Shown here: piece after piece, positions 1 to 8,535 of the stretch
How the letters are laid out: every line of letters starts with the position of its first letter
How positions within the stretch are numbered: position 1 is the first letter of the stretch
The notes under the pieces: model-generated
What the model was told of the DNA's origin: nothing
Databases searched by the model: none
What the model saw: only the letters and a program-made list of their open reading frames with translations
Source: Bremia lactucae
Taxonomy: Eukaryota; Oomycota; Peronosporomycetes; Peronosporales; Peronosporaceae
Assembly (NCBI RefSeq): GCF_004359215.1
Contig: NC_090627.1
Span: 1,131,119 to 1,147,612 of the forward strand
Direction of reading: 5' to 3'
Length of the DNA: 16,494 bases
Translations under genes and position numbers: made by a program

Positions 1-690
1 TCGTGGAGTTTGCTGACAATAACAATGTCCACGCCAGTACGGGTGAGACACTGTTTTATATTAACGGACTGCGCCATCCTCGGACGTCAGTCTCGTTTGT
101 GCGCAGCCCAAGTCTTTGTGAGGGAGTGCCCCTCACTACGCTTGGCTTCAATATGAAAGAGGAACACATTTTCACCGAAGCGACGATGACTCGCGAGAGG
201 CATCAGTCTACGGCAGAAACCTGCCCTGGTGACCCTGCCAGTTTAGCAGTCTATTAGTGTTAGTGCGGAGTAACGGCAAGAAATGCCTGTGCTCCTTAAC
301 AAAAACGACGTTTCGTTATTGGCAGCTGCGTCCAATGACCGACCGTACGGGGGTGGCATAGGTGAGCTAAATGCTAGATTCGTTTGCAAGACTCAACGCC
401 TTGGATGAGCAATTAGCTATCCCATGAGAAATTCCTGATGCGATGGCAAGCGCACAGGCCGACGTGGTCACAAAAAAAACAATGAATTTTTCGTGTGGTA
501 GACAAAAATATATAAAGTTTTGCCACTCAACCTAAAAAGGCAGTTTCTGTATTACGTAGTGGTACTACGAAACTACTGCCGCGTTTCATCGGGCCATTTA
601 CGGTGGCTAAGGAGGTCGAAAACCTAATCCATTGGATCACCTCCCGCCGTATATGTAGACGCACCCCGTATTTTAAGTGAGTCGTCTGGA
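1..690 (+). pseudogene. Ty3/gypsy integrase 3' fragment, degenerate
   Basis: This is a remnant of the C-terminal part of a gypsy-type integrase, cut by the window start. The frame opening at position 3 reads VEFADNNNVHASTGETLFYI, then NGLRHPR, which matches the end of the catalytic core of oomycete gypsy integrases (typically 'EFA.N..VH.STG.TPF..NG.RHPR'). After several stops and frame changes, a second block at about 549-612 reads VLRSGTTKLLPRFIGPFTV, the conserved segment after the core that precedes the integrase tail. Between the blocks only weak similarity remains and stops are present, so no functional protein is made. The fragment is on the strand opposite to the gypsy remnant at 7-10 kb and so comes from a different copy. 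No LTR is evident just downstream. The family call is strong; exact ends are not. Confidence 0.8.
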
Positions 691-888
691 ACGATATGTG
701 GATTCATAAGAGATCACATATCCTCATCTATTTAAGGAGAGCGATGTTGACGCCGATCGTGAGTCGAGCGGCATTTTAAGTGGGGATGACGAGTAAGATG
801 AACAACTTTCAGCCGACCAATTTCTACTACCTTGAAAGGAACTGGTTAAAGCGAGGAGGACTGCGCGCTTGACGTAAGTCTCTCAACA
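691..888. other. Short gap, no gene seen
   Basis: After the last integrase-like codons no conserved block is visible. By position this could be the very end of the polyprotein plus leader of a 3' LTR, but I see no polypurine tract followed by TG or terminal inverted repeat that would mark an LTR. Confidence 0.4.
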
Positions 889-1377
889 TCAGCTCCAAGC
901 TCCAAAATAGTCCAGCCGAAGTTTCAGCCATTCATAAGCCTGGCTATCCTCCGAGCAAACATCGCAAAGCTCCGTTGCCCAGTCGCTAAACTTGACTTTC
1001 AAGGTTACCGATCCATCTTTAGCAGCACTCTGCGCCTGCACCTGAACGGAAGCAGGATAGGCTTTCACGAGTAGCTGGTGGCTGTCGCCACACCTAACGG
1101 CGCGCCACCTGCATTGGTGAATACAGCTGGCAAGCAACGCTTTCTTGTTGGGTGGTTGCTGACCCATTGCTTCGTGAAGCACTATCTACAGCTCTTCGTC
1201 CAATGGAGAGGATACCGGAAGAGTTTTGACTTTTAGGAGCCGATTAATGCCCTTTGCGTCGACGTGTCGGGACTGGTGTCTGCCTATCAAAAGGAGCTTT
1301 GGCTGTAGCCACCTAGCTAGTCCGAGATACAGTAGCTGCTCTAAGAGAAAGATACGATATACCCATTCGGGACGCAC
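889..1377 (-). pseudogene. Unidentified minus-strand ORF remnants (63 + 97 codons)
   Basis: Two adjacent open stretches on the minus strand, 1377-1186 and 1182-889, lie in nearby frames separated by a single stop region. Together they could be one coding segment broken by a nonsense mutation or a frameshift. The first contains WLQPKLLLIGRHQSRHVDAK, the second KVKFSDWATELCDVCSEDSQ and ends with YEWLKLRLDYFGAWS. The amino-acid composition looks protein-like (balanced, Trp and Cys present), but I do not recognise the family. The upstream part overlaps the left arm of the inverted repeat at 1346-1461. It may be a transposon protein remnant or a decayed host gene. Confidence 0.3.
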
Positions 1378-1461
1378 GAGTGCGACAAAGCGCTCACTGG
1401 AATAGCAGGGGCAGCGTGTTGTCGCACTCGTGCGTCTCGAGTGGGTATATCGTATCTTTCT
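1346..1461. repeat. 42-bp near-perfect inverted repeat (foldback)
   Basis: The arm at 1346-1387 (starting agaaagatacgatataccca) is the reverse complement of 1420-1461 (ending gggtatatcgtatctttct) with two mismatches in 42 bp. A 32-nt loop lies between. A transcript in either direction would form a long hairpin. The arms overlap minus-strand ORF remnants. It could be a small foldback/MITE-like insertion or a local inverted duplication; no clear target-site duplication is visible. Confidence 0.9.
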
Positions 1462-1507
1462 TTAGCACGGAGAGTACTTCTCTCACACGCAAAACAGCGA
1501 AGTTGAT

Positions 1508-1837
1508 TCACTGCAACTGTTTGTACTGCCAAATCTGAATGTGGTTGAAACGGCGCAGGAATTCTGCTTCGTACTGTGTTTTTTTGAACGCAACACGACC
1601 GGTATCGGGGGTACGGCTTAGTGATTTCTCTTGAGCCTTCCACGAGTAGTAGTCGCCATAAAATGTATGAATGTCTAACGTGGCGCCCTCTAGGAATATT
1701 GCACTAGTTCCATCCGAACGAGGCCATTCGGATGGAAGTGGCATAGGTAGATTGCCACCAGTTATATAGCCGCATTCAGTTCGACGAGTCTTCTGACACT
1801 GATTGGTCACGATCATATGCCGTTGATTAAGCTTCAT
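1508..1837 (-). pseudogene. Unidentified minus-strand ORF, 109 codons
   Basis: An open frame on the minus strand starts with ATG at 1837 and ends at 1508. It reads MKLNQRHMIVTNQC, then a Gly/Pro-containing part (GYITGGNLPMPLPSEWPRSD), then a polar C-terminal part with DYYSWKAQEKSLSRTPDTGR. I do not recognise it. No signal peptide or membrane segment is visible. It lies in line with other minus-strand open stretches at 889-1377 and 1923-2318, so these may all be exons or broken pieces of one old gene. Chance ORF remains possible. Confidence 0.25.
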
Positions 1838-1922
1838 GATCTAGATCTTCTGCGTCAGACTCTCCATTATAGAAAGTTTAGATGACGATGCTGTTTTTTA
1901 ATCGACTGAAAGCACTGCACCG

Positions 1923-2318
1923 TTATGGGAAGTGCTCTCTATATTGGTTTTGTGCTAGTTGGCGCTGACGACGAGACAGTTGCCTCGTTGACGCCCGGCA
2001 AGTTTGCCTTCGTGCCATGTCGAGAGAAATTGGTAAATTGGGGATGATCTTATTAGCGCCATCACCCTTCCCCTTAAACTCGCTGACTTCAGCACCACTT
2101 TGTGGCGATTGCTGCGGTGTCGACTCACTTAAGTCGACAACGAGCGACAGATCTAATTTTATACTTTGGAAGTGGAATGGATCATTGTGTCCAGTTTCCA
2201 GCCCGAAAGCAGCAGTAGCTTTCGGCATTGTAACCGTGACACTAGGCGACGGCGGCGTATTCATCGCGGCGCATACACTTTGTGTTGGGTTTTGTGGGTG
2301 ACTATGTAGAAGACTCAC
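1923..2318 (-). pseudogene. Unidentified minus-strand ORF, ~131 codons
   Basis: An open minus-strand frame follows a TAA stop just upstream and opens with GTG at 2318; the first ATG is about 19 codons in (MNTPPSPSVTVTMPKATAAF). The sequence is rich in Ser, Thr, Pro and Gln (for example LSESTPQQSPQSGAEVSEFK) and ends with a basic, Arg/Gln-rich tail (RQLSRRQRQLAQNQYREHFP). This pattern suggests a disordered protein with a basic C-terminus, as in some gag-like or nuclear proteins, but no family is recognised. No catalytic motif is visible. Confidence 0.3.
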
Positions 2319-2890
2319 CAGCTTTGCTTTTTACGTGGCATGAGGAGCGCCGTGTGGTGGCACCCTAGTTGGTGCTGGAAGAATTTGTTTCTTGAAGTAG
2401 AAAATTCAAGGTTCAGTAGCCAAGGCGAGGCACTGGTTTCAATCGCTTGCTTTTGAGCTGATTGAACTGCAAGCCGGGGTAACTCAGGGATAGACTGCTT
2501 TCATCTGCATCAACGGTGTAAATTGTAGGGATCATAAGTTTTTTATTTGGATAGCGATTACTCGTATAAAGAGGAAGTGACTTATGGAAGCTAACAGTCG
2601 CTAATATATTTTTCTCGTCTCGTGTGTTCTACACCAGCCCAAGTCTACTAGCGCAGATAACCAGCAAGCCAGCGCTTCCTTCTGCGCGTCCTGACAGATA
2701 TTTGCGAACTTTCTTTGCTGTGATCTCCAAGCGAATTCTCATTTTTGTAAGAGAAGAAGAGGCGGCAAATATCCGGAGTGCGCGGCAGCGGTGACATTAT
2801 GACGTCAAGAGAGTGTACTGTTTAGAACATTAAGGAGAAAGGGTCAAGCCTGATTACGGAATGTCAGTGGTCAATAATGAAATACAGAAG
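2319..2890. other. Upstream flank of copia element, no gene seen
   Basis: No conserved protein block is seen on either strand. By position, directly before the copia gag start, this stretch should hold a decayed 5' LTR and leader, but I cannot find TG...CA ends or a second copy within the window to define an LTR. Confidence 0.35.
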
Positions 2891-2895
2891 GAGTC

Positions 2896-3761
2896 ATGGG
2901 ATATAATTCGGAGCCAAAGAATACGCAGGAACGGCTGCTTGAACTACTAACGGGTCTCATGGTTTGCATGGGTCGTATGGAAGCGTCGCAACAGCGACAG
3001 GACGAGAAGGAGCAGAATGGCCGAGAGGCTAATGTATTTGGCTGCATCATTGGGCAATAAAGGGAGATAAGCAGGGAGGCGTTGGACTTGACGCCCAAGG
3101 TCCTCTTCTCAAGGATCGCCGGCTACTTACTTTGGAGCTAGGCATCACGGCTACGGACAAGCCGTGGCTAACGTTGAGATGGCGCAGGCGCCACACCCTG
3201 ATCTGCATCAACACTATGTTCGGCCGCCAGCATACCACCCGACTCAGCAACAACTTCACGCGCCAGCGCAAGGTGCTCACTTCCTAGAGGTTCCAGACGC
3301 GCATCAAAGGCTAGGAATTCGCCCATTTGACGGCAAAAATTGTACCGTGGATTGGGAATAGGATTCCTATCATGCGGTAACAATTGTTCACAGATCTCGT
3401 TCGCACAACTTGCGAGTGATTTTCGGTGGAGCGAGGACGTAAAGGTCGACGTACTTGGACATTACTTGGCAAGAATGGCTGAAAGCTACTACGATCGATG
3501 GTTGACGGCTGGTGGCAGGAAGACCCAACTTTGATACATGCGATGCAGAGACTACTTAGGACATTTGCGACCAAGATAATGCCGGATCAAAGCATGAAGA
3601 TGTTAACTGACCCAGGAACAGCAAAAGAAGAACACGATCAATACATGGCGCAAGAACTAGCTTCAGGATACTGCTCACGGATAAGATCAAGTCAAGCTGC
3701 CTTACTTGCGCTCAAGGAAACAGTCAAAGAACGCTCAACCAAGAAAGAGTACTTGAAATAA
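2896..3761 (+). pseudogene. copia gag, broken
   Basis: The putative gag start is ATG at 2896: MGYNSEPKNTQERLLELL, followed by a Gln/Glu-rich part, stopped by TAA at 3058 after 54 codons. The gag core is recovered in other frames: LYRGLGIGFLSCGNN and FAQLASDFRWSEDVKVDVLG at about 3340-3490, then WWQEDPTLIHAMQRLLRTFA from about 3510. This matches the general gag of oomycete copia elements ('F.W.E..K.DVLG..L.G.A..YY'). At least three frame changes and several stops separate the pieces. The zinc knuckle is not recognisable. Confidence 0.8.
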
Positions 3762-3799
3762 TTCCCCGATTGACGTTGTGGTGAAGTAACCTGCTCGAT

Positions 3800-4420
3800 T
3801 TTCCAGGGGCCGATTACTGCCAAGGACAGACTGGTAAATCAGTTAATGATCAACTTTGTTGATCCTAACTAATTACTGTAGGATATTCTTAAGAGAAACA
3901 AAAACATCGCTGCGCATAATCTCAAGCATTTCATGTTTTTTTCAAGCGCTAATCTAACTGCAAGATTTATGTGCTACGAACAGATGGTGGTAGGGAGTGT
4001 CGCACTCTTGGTTCCTTCTGGAAGGAAACCGGAATTGCTTGCAAGGTTAGCGAAGTACGAAATCAGGCCAGTGGTGGTCTAGCAGAACGCACACACCTCA
4101 CCATAAAAATATGCTGCGTAGATGCTGCCCCTCATTTTCTGGGAAGACGCAGCGGTATTCGCTCCTACATCCTGAACAAAGCCGAGCAAGTCTAATGAGG
4201 AGAGGAAGTATGCCTACGAACAGCACACTTGACCTAAGTGACATTGTGGTGTTAGGAGCGGGATGTAAGGTACATCGTGACACGAATAACAAGTTGCTAA
4301 GCTAGCGTGGGAAAATAGCAAAAATTCTCGGAATATACGATAAGACGAAGGGGTATTGTATACTATGTTCCGTCTAAACGCATAGGTCAGACTCGATGTA
4401 CCGCAATGAGACTTCACCAG
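3800..4420 (+). pseudogene. copia integrase core, broken
   Basis: Remains of the GAG-pre-integrase and integrase core are present. At about 3806-3860 a segment resembling 'GPI..KDR..N..MINFVD' is readable. At 3971-4110 the frame reads VLRTDGGRECRTLG, then KETGIACKVSEVRNQASGGL and AERTHLTI, the copia block holding the second Asp (RTDGG) and the catalytic Glu region (N..SGG.AER). Downstream, around 4220-4300, LDLSDIVVLGAGCKVHRDT continues the C-terminal integrase part. Frameshifts and stops interrupt it. Confidence 0.85.
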
Positions 4421-4613
4421 CGATCGCGGTTTATCGGACTCTTGATTACTACTGGAGCTTAGTCAACGGACCGTCGTATTGTCACTAACGATGCGTCATG
4501 TGATGTGCCATTTGCGAGCAGTGCTCGAGTGTATGCGCACAAATTAATTGCTTGCCAATGCATCTAAATCCATTTTTGGAGCAGACGAAAATCCTTAATT
4601 AGGATGCTTCATA

Positions 4614-4738
4614 GGAAAAAAATGGTTTTTAGGAACCGACCAATCTTCAATGGATTTTACCTTAGCGAGATCCGCTTTAAGACCTCCCTAAGGTAAAATC
4701 CATAGAAGATTGGTCGGTTCCTAAAAACCATTTTTTTT
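4614..4738. repeat. ~50-bp inverted repeat / foldback insertion in copia
   Basis: The left arm at about 4616-4665 (a run of A, then tggtttttaggaaccgacca) and the right arm at 4688-4738 (ending tcggttcctaaaaacca plus a T run) are reverse complements over about 50 bp with a single substitution. The loop of 22 nt lies at 4666-4687. The whole unit sits between the integrase C-terminal segment and the RT of the copia remnant, where little polyprotein sequence is recognisable. The very high arm identity contrasts with the strongly decayed surroundings, so the hairpin is younger than the element. No convincing target-site duplication is visible. Confidence 0.9.
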
Positions 4739-4993
4739 CGTAAGCTACCCAATGACAGTGTTGTCGTCGTCACTCAACACGTAAGAAATATGGAGATGCT
4801 CACGAGTGAGCAGAACGAGCAATTTTGTCGAATACATTTCGCGGATGAAGACAGGCATCGCGGGAAGCGGTATAAGCAGAAATTCTAGGACCGAACCGAG
4901 ACTCAAAGTTTCAAAACAAGGTAACATGCCAAGGACGGAGGAATACGTGGACTCGATAAGAATACTTCACCTTTTAAAGGGCACGCTAGCAAG

Positions 4994-6023
4994 ATGTGGA
5001 AATACAGCGTGAACAATGGCTTAAGGCAGGAGTGCGACGCGGTGAATTTAGTGCGTAAAGTTGATCCTAAAAGCTACGGACTGGCTATGCGTGGCAGTCA
5101 GAAGGACAAATGGGTCGTGGCTATAAAGGAGGAACTCCAGGCATTGAAGGAGAATAGCGTATGGACGGTGAAAGTGTCATCCACCGGTAGCCATGTTCTA
5201 CACATGAAGTGGGTATTCAAGACCAAAGCCGATGCGGATGAGAAGATCGAGCGTTACAAAGCCAGACCCGTGGCCTGTCGTAGCGAGCAACTCTTCCGGA
5301 TTGACTGGACTTTCATTTTCCGCCGCTTTGAAGCTCAGTATCGTTAAAGTGGTACTGGTTCTTGCAAGGAAATGGAGCGTACCGGCGAGGCACATGTACA
5401 TTTTAAAAGCCTACGTCAAGGCGGACAAGGAAAAACATTTAGAAATTTACCTGCGTATACCGCAAGGTATGGAGGTACTTGCAGAAGACATGTGAAAATT
5501 GGGTGCAAATACACGGGCCCATATAGCGTTGCAATTAAAGAAGTCGCGATACAGACTTAAGCAAGCGGGAAGATTATGGAGTCAACTACTACACAGCAAG
5601 CGAGAAGATGCTTGCGTTACACGGTGTGCTACAGACATGTGTTTGTACTACAATCGATCGGGTTAAGAGATGATCGTTGTAGAAGTTTATGTCGATGATC
5701 TCCTCGTTACAGCATCGCTATTTAAATTGGTGATGTATTTTTTGCTACAACGGATACATTCCCATGAAAGAACGTTGGTGATGCGAGATTTTTTGGGGGT
5801 ATGCGCATTAAGCTTAAAGACGGAGATGGCCTCTCATGATCAGCAGGCGACTATTGAAGAGCTACTGCAGCAACATGGATTGGCTGAAGCGGACGGGGTT
5901 TGCATTCCAGGAGGCGAGAACCGACGTGAAGCTGAAGCGGGGGAGATGAAGATTTTGGTGAAGGAAGCATTACCAGGTGAGCCAAGTATTCGCGATTTTC
6001 AGTCCCTTGTTGGGAGTTTGTGA
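4994..6023 (+). pseudogene. copia reverse transcriptase, broken
   Basis: The RT starts at about 5060 with DPKSYGLAMRGSQKDKWVVA and EELQALKENSVWTV, the usual start of copia RT, followed by HMKWVFKTKADADEKIERYK (family: 'KWVFK.K.D.....ERYKARLVA'). A frame change near 5280 leads to VLVLARKWSVPARHMYILKA and a YLRIPQGM block. A poorly preserved part at 5500-5660 matches the 'LYGLKQ..R.W...L' region. The catalytic segment at 5670 reads MIVVEVYVDDLLVTAS, with the YVDD box intact. After it come DFLGVCALSLKTEMAS, DQQATIEELLQQHGLAEADG and FQSLVGSL. At least three frameshifts make it non-functional. Confidence 0.9.
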
Positions 6024-6606
6024 TGGGTTTCGCGCTGTACGCGGCGGATATAAGTTTCGCTGTACACAAGGCGACGCGACGAACCCATCAGCCGACTCTA
6101 AACGACTGAAAATTAGCAATAAAGGTTGCTCGCTATTTGAAAAGTACGAAAAAAATGAAGTTGCACATGCAAGTGAGCGATTCAGGCGCAGAAGAGCTGT
6201 TACTTGAGAGCTAGAGCGACGCAGATTTAGCCAGCGACAATAAGATCGAAAATAAGGGAACGGTGGAGTAATTATGATGGACGGAATAGTTGTAGAATGT
6301 ATGTGCAGAAAGCAAACTGGCGTATTCCTTTTCCTTTCTAGTATGGAGGCGAAATTGCTGCGGCGTGTCACGGCGTGTTAAACGCGATCTTTAGGGCTGC
6401 TTGAGCTTGTGCGAAAGATTGATTTTATGGTTTCTCAGCCGATGACCAGGAATATGGACAACCAAACAGATACAAAGCAGCTGGATTTAGAAGACATCAT
6501 GAGAAGCGCCAAATACGTGGAATTTTAAGTTAAAATTTATTCGTGATTTTGCTGAACGTGGACTTGTCAAGCCACTATGCGTCAAATTAAGACCGATGAT
6601 GGCAAT
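6024..6606 (+). pseudogene. copia RNase H, broken
   Basis: This continues directly from the RT. Readable pieces include 'ADISFAVHKATRRTHQPTL', 'VIMMDGIVVE', 'CRKQTGVFLFLSSMEAK', the segment 'KIDFMVSQPMTRNMDNQTD' and 'DFAERGLVKPLCVKLRPMMA'. These correspond to the copia RNase H block ending just before 'LADLLTK'. The characteristic SxxEAE box appears as SSMEAK. The similarity stops near 6606, where sequence of the opposite orientation takes over, so the C-terminal end and the 3' LTR are lost. Confidence 0.75.
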
Positions 6607-6915
6607 TCTACACTGTATAATCTCATTCAGCATATTCGCAGTTCCATGACCTCTCTTAGAGGCTTCACAGGCTGCCACATAAAAATTAATTGTGCGACTA
6701 TAGTTTGAAGTCTGGCGGCCCTTGCTCTTGCTCCATGTTATATTAAAAGCAAAAATCCGGTCACACTCTTTCTTGAGTCAGGATCGTTAACCCAAACCGT
6801 ATCCCAATATCCAGTAATATCAACTACGTCGTTTGACTTCATTTGTTTCGCGTATCTAATGTCAGCTTGACGGTTACCAGCCAGGTATTCTCTTAAACTG
6901 CTTCTCAATGCGTTC
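6600..6915 (-). pseudogene. Second copia RNase H fragment, opposite strand
   Basis: Reading the minus strand from about 6912, the frame gives YLAGNRQADIRYAKQ, then ITGYWDTVWVNDPDSRKSVT and GFLLL before a stop. After a frame change VAACEASKRGHGTANMLNEI follows. This is the copia RNase H block ('Y..GT...GI.Y', 'GY.D.DWAGD..DRKS..GY', 'Y.A..EA.KE..WL..LL.EI'). The first RNase H acidic residues lie in the GYWD...D segment (the second Asp position reads TVW instead of SDW). It is a different copy from the plus-strand element and meets it tail-to-tail near 6606. Confidence 0.75.
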
Positions 6916-6984
6916 GCATTGGGTTGTTACTTACGAAAAGGTGATACGACGCTAGCATAGGAGGGGCCGTTGTAATATGCCCCA

Positions 6985-7572
6985 AATTGAAGCGGTTAGA
7001 AATTTCAACTCCGTTTACCGTTGGGTGTTGGGCGCAACTTATGCATACGCATAAGTGTTAGAACCTTTCGGACGTGGGTACGATGTACTTTAACGTCTGA
7101 GTTTTCAATCATGGCTCTGCTATGACGAAGACGTCATCAAAATATCTCGAAGCGAGAATCTCGCACCGATCCCAACAGATTGGTAAGACATATGTAGTGG
7201 CATTCTTAAGCCCTTGTGGCATAAGTAGCCATCCCATACCATTCCGCTTGGGGTGCTTACTGCTGATGAACACGATATCCTGTTTGCGCATAAGGATCTG
7301 ATAGAATCCATCTATCAGATCCATTGACAAAACTCGTATTCTTTGACATACCATCAATGATAACGCCTTTTTTGGTGAGCCGATGCCGTTGCAGCGCTAA
7401 ATATATTGACCGCCAGCAAAATCCGCCACCTTCCTATGGCCTTTCGCACACAAAAGGTCGGAGCGCTGTGTGAGGAGGTTGACTCTCTTACATGGCCCGC
7501 TTTTAATCTATCGATAAAGAATTTATCGATCGCAAGTACTAGTTGACTCAAACAAAACAAGGCAGTGGCCAC
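6985..7572 (-). pseudogene. gypsy reverse transcriptase, broken
   Basis: From the minus strand: KFFIDRLKAGHVRESTSSHS and APTFCVRKAIGRWRIL (the N-terminal RT block 'G.VR.S.SPHSAP..CV.K..G.WR'), then SMDLIDGFYQILMRKQDIVF (box with the first catalytic Asp, 'MDL.DGFYQI'), LLMPQGLKNATT (box 'MPQGL.NAP'), and RYFDDVFVIAEP with the YxDD box as YFDD at about 7130. Past a stop, weak continuation to about 6985 corresponds to the segment after YFDD that leads to the thumb. Two overlapping frames must be combined near 7230-7310, so the copy is frameshifted. Confidence 0.9.
7295..7321. repeat. 10-bp stem-loop
   Basis: Arms gatctgatag (7295-7304) and ctatcagatc (7312-7321) are perfect reverse complements around a 7-nt loop, inside the gypsy RT remnant. 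Confidence 0.8.
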
Positions 7573-8032
7573 TGCCTCATGACACAGTACTTCGAGCCCG
7601 GTTCGAGCTCGATCTCATGTCGAGTGTCTTTAACCTTAGGCAACCCGCATGGAACTGTTTAATGGGAATACATCCCTAAATTCAATCAATTTCTTTCATA
7701 AAGAATTTGTCTACAAAGGCTTCCAGGATTGGGACGTAAAACGTTCAATCCGAGTCTTATCATCGAGGACAGTTTCGTCCATCGATGAGCTGCTGATAAA
7801 CCTGTTGTTTTTAGATAATACTGTTGCCGACCGAATATCGGCCACGTGATTGTCCTATGTGACAAGTACGCAGATCTGCTCGACTTTGCCACTAACGCAG
7901 ATCACGCAAAACCGTTTCGGTTCTAGCGTTGGCAATTGAGTCATCTCCGAAGTAAACTTCGGAGGCGCTATCAGAGCAAGTGTATAGGCGCCTACGCTTG
8001 ATCCGTTGTTTACCGAGACAATTAATGTATCA

Positions 8033-8153
8033 TTTTCCTCTCTGGAACCTATTTCCGAAGGTATTTAGGAACCTTTGACCACAGGTTTCTGGGGACTTAT
8101 TCCCGCAGATTTCTGGGGGTCTTATTCCCTCAAGTTTTATTTGGGGAGTATCC
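8033..8153 (-). repeat. Degenerate 24/25-bp tandem repeat, about 5 units
   Basis: Units start near 8033, 8058, 8082, 8106 and 8130. The clearest two are caggtttctggggacttatt (8082 on) and cagatttctgggggtcttat (8106 on); outer units are more diverged. On the minus strand the unit is eight codons long with a Gly-Asn-[Lys/Arg] start, for example GNKSPETC and GNRFQRGK, so it may once have coded for an octapeptide repeat in the polyprotein linker. One extra base in the 8106 unit shifts the frame. Confidence 0.55.
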
Positions 8154-8418
8154 TGCTTCATAGTTTTGCTTGTTCACACCACAAGTGCCTATAGCTGTGG
8201 TTGTGCAAACACAGCGAGGTCCTCTACGATCGACTACAAGTCGATCTAGGACTGTCACACTGTCTTTTATAGACAGGCGTTTCTAATTCTTGGATGTTGC
8301 ATTTCAAGCAAAAATCTTTGTTTTGTACCACTCAACTTAATCGAGTGGTCGAACTTCGACGCTACCTGTGCTTGTACATAGCCGTCGGTATCTAACTCCA
8401 CTGTGTGATGGGTTGTCA

Positions 8419-8491
8419 CACTGAGGTCTTGTGCAGTCGTTTGCACGACTGCACACTATCTTCGTGCAAACAACTGCACAAGACCTCAGTG
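8419..8491. repeat. 28-bp inverted repeat
   Basis: Arms at 8419-8446 (cactgaggtcttgtgcagtc, then gtttgcac) and 8464-8491 are reverse complements with one mismatch, around a 17-nt loop. The left arm also starts an alternative 10-bp hairpin (gtgcagtcgt / acgactgcac at 8431-8454). It lies in the linker region of the gypsy remnant, just downstream of the protease in the sense of transcription. Confidence 0.9.
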
Positions 8492-8535
8492 TCCTCAAAC
8501 CACAATTGAGGACATCGCACCCACTCGTATGACAT

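Larger units (their letters stand above)
2896..6606 (+). mobile_element. Degenerate Ty1/copia retrotransposon
   Basis: Blocks in canonical copia order (gag, integrase, reverse transcriptase, RNase H) follow each other on the plus strand over about 3.7 kb. All blocks carry frameshifts and stop codons, so the copy is dead. The integrase-before-RT order and the YVDD catalytic box put it in Ty1/copia (Pseudoviridae-like) rather than gypsy. Recognisable LTRs are missing at both ends. A foldback insertion (4614-4738) lies between integrase and RT. The 3' end stops abruptly near 6606, inside the last conserved part of RNase H, where a second, oppositely oriented copia fragment begins. Confidence 0.9.
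7573..8535 (-). pseudogene. gypsy protease-RT linker, decayed and hairpin-rich
   Basis: This links the protease and RT parts of the gypsy element. Near 7570-7640 the minus strand still reads DTRHEIELEPGSKYCVMRQW and PLP, the known segment just before gypsy RT ('HEIDL.PG..YC.TRQWPLP'). Near 7770-7810 a piece resembling 'SSMDETVLDD' is seen. The rest (about 7850-8340) has no recognised protein block and many stops. It contains a series of perfect or nearly perfect short palindromes (for example 7510-7530, 7561-7576, 7945-7964, 8228-8246, 8260-8276, 8491-8513) and a degenerate 24-bp tandem repeat (8033-8153). Confidence 0.6.

Noticed and set aside
2017..2301. 94-codon plus-strand ORF
   Set aside because: It is the mirror of the longer minus-strand frame 2318-1923 and shows no motif.
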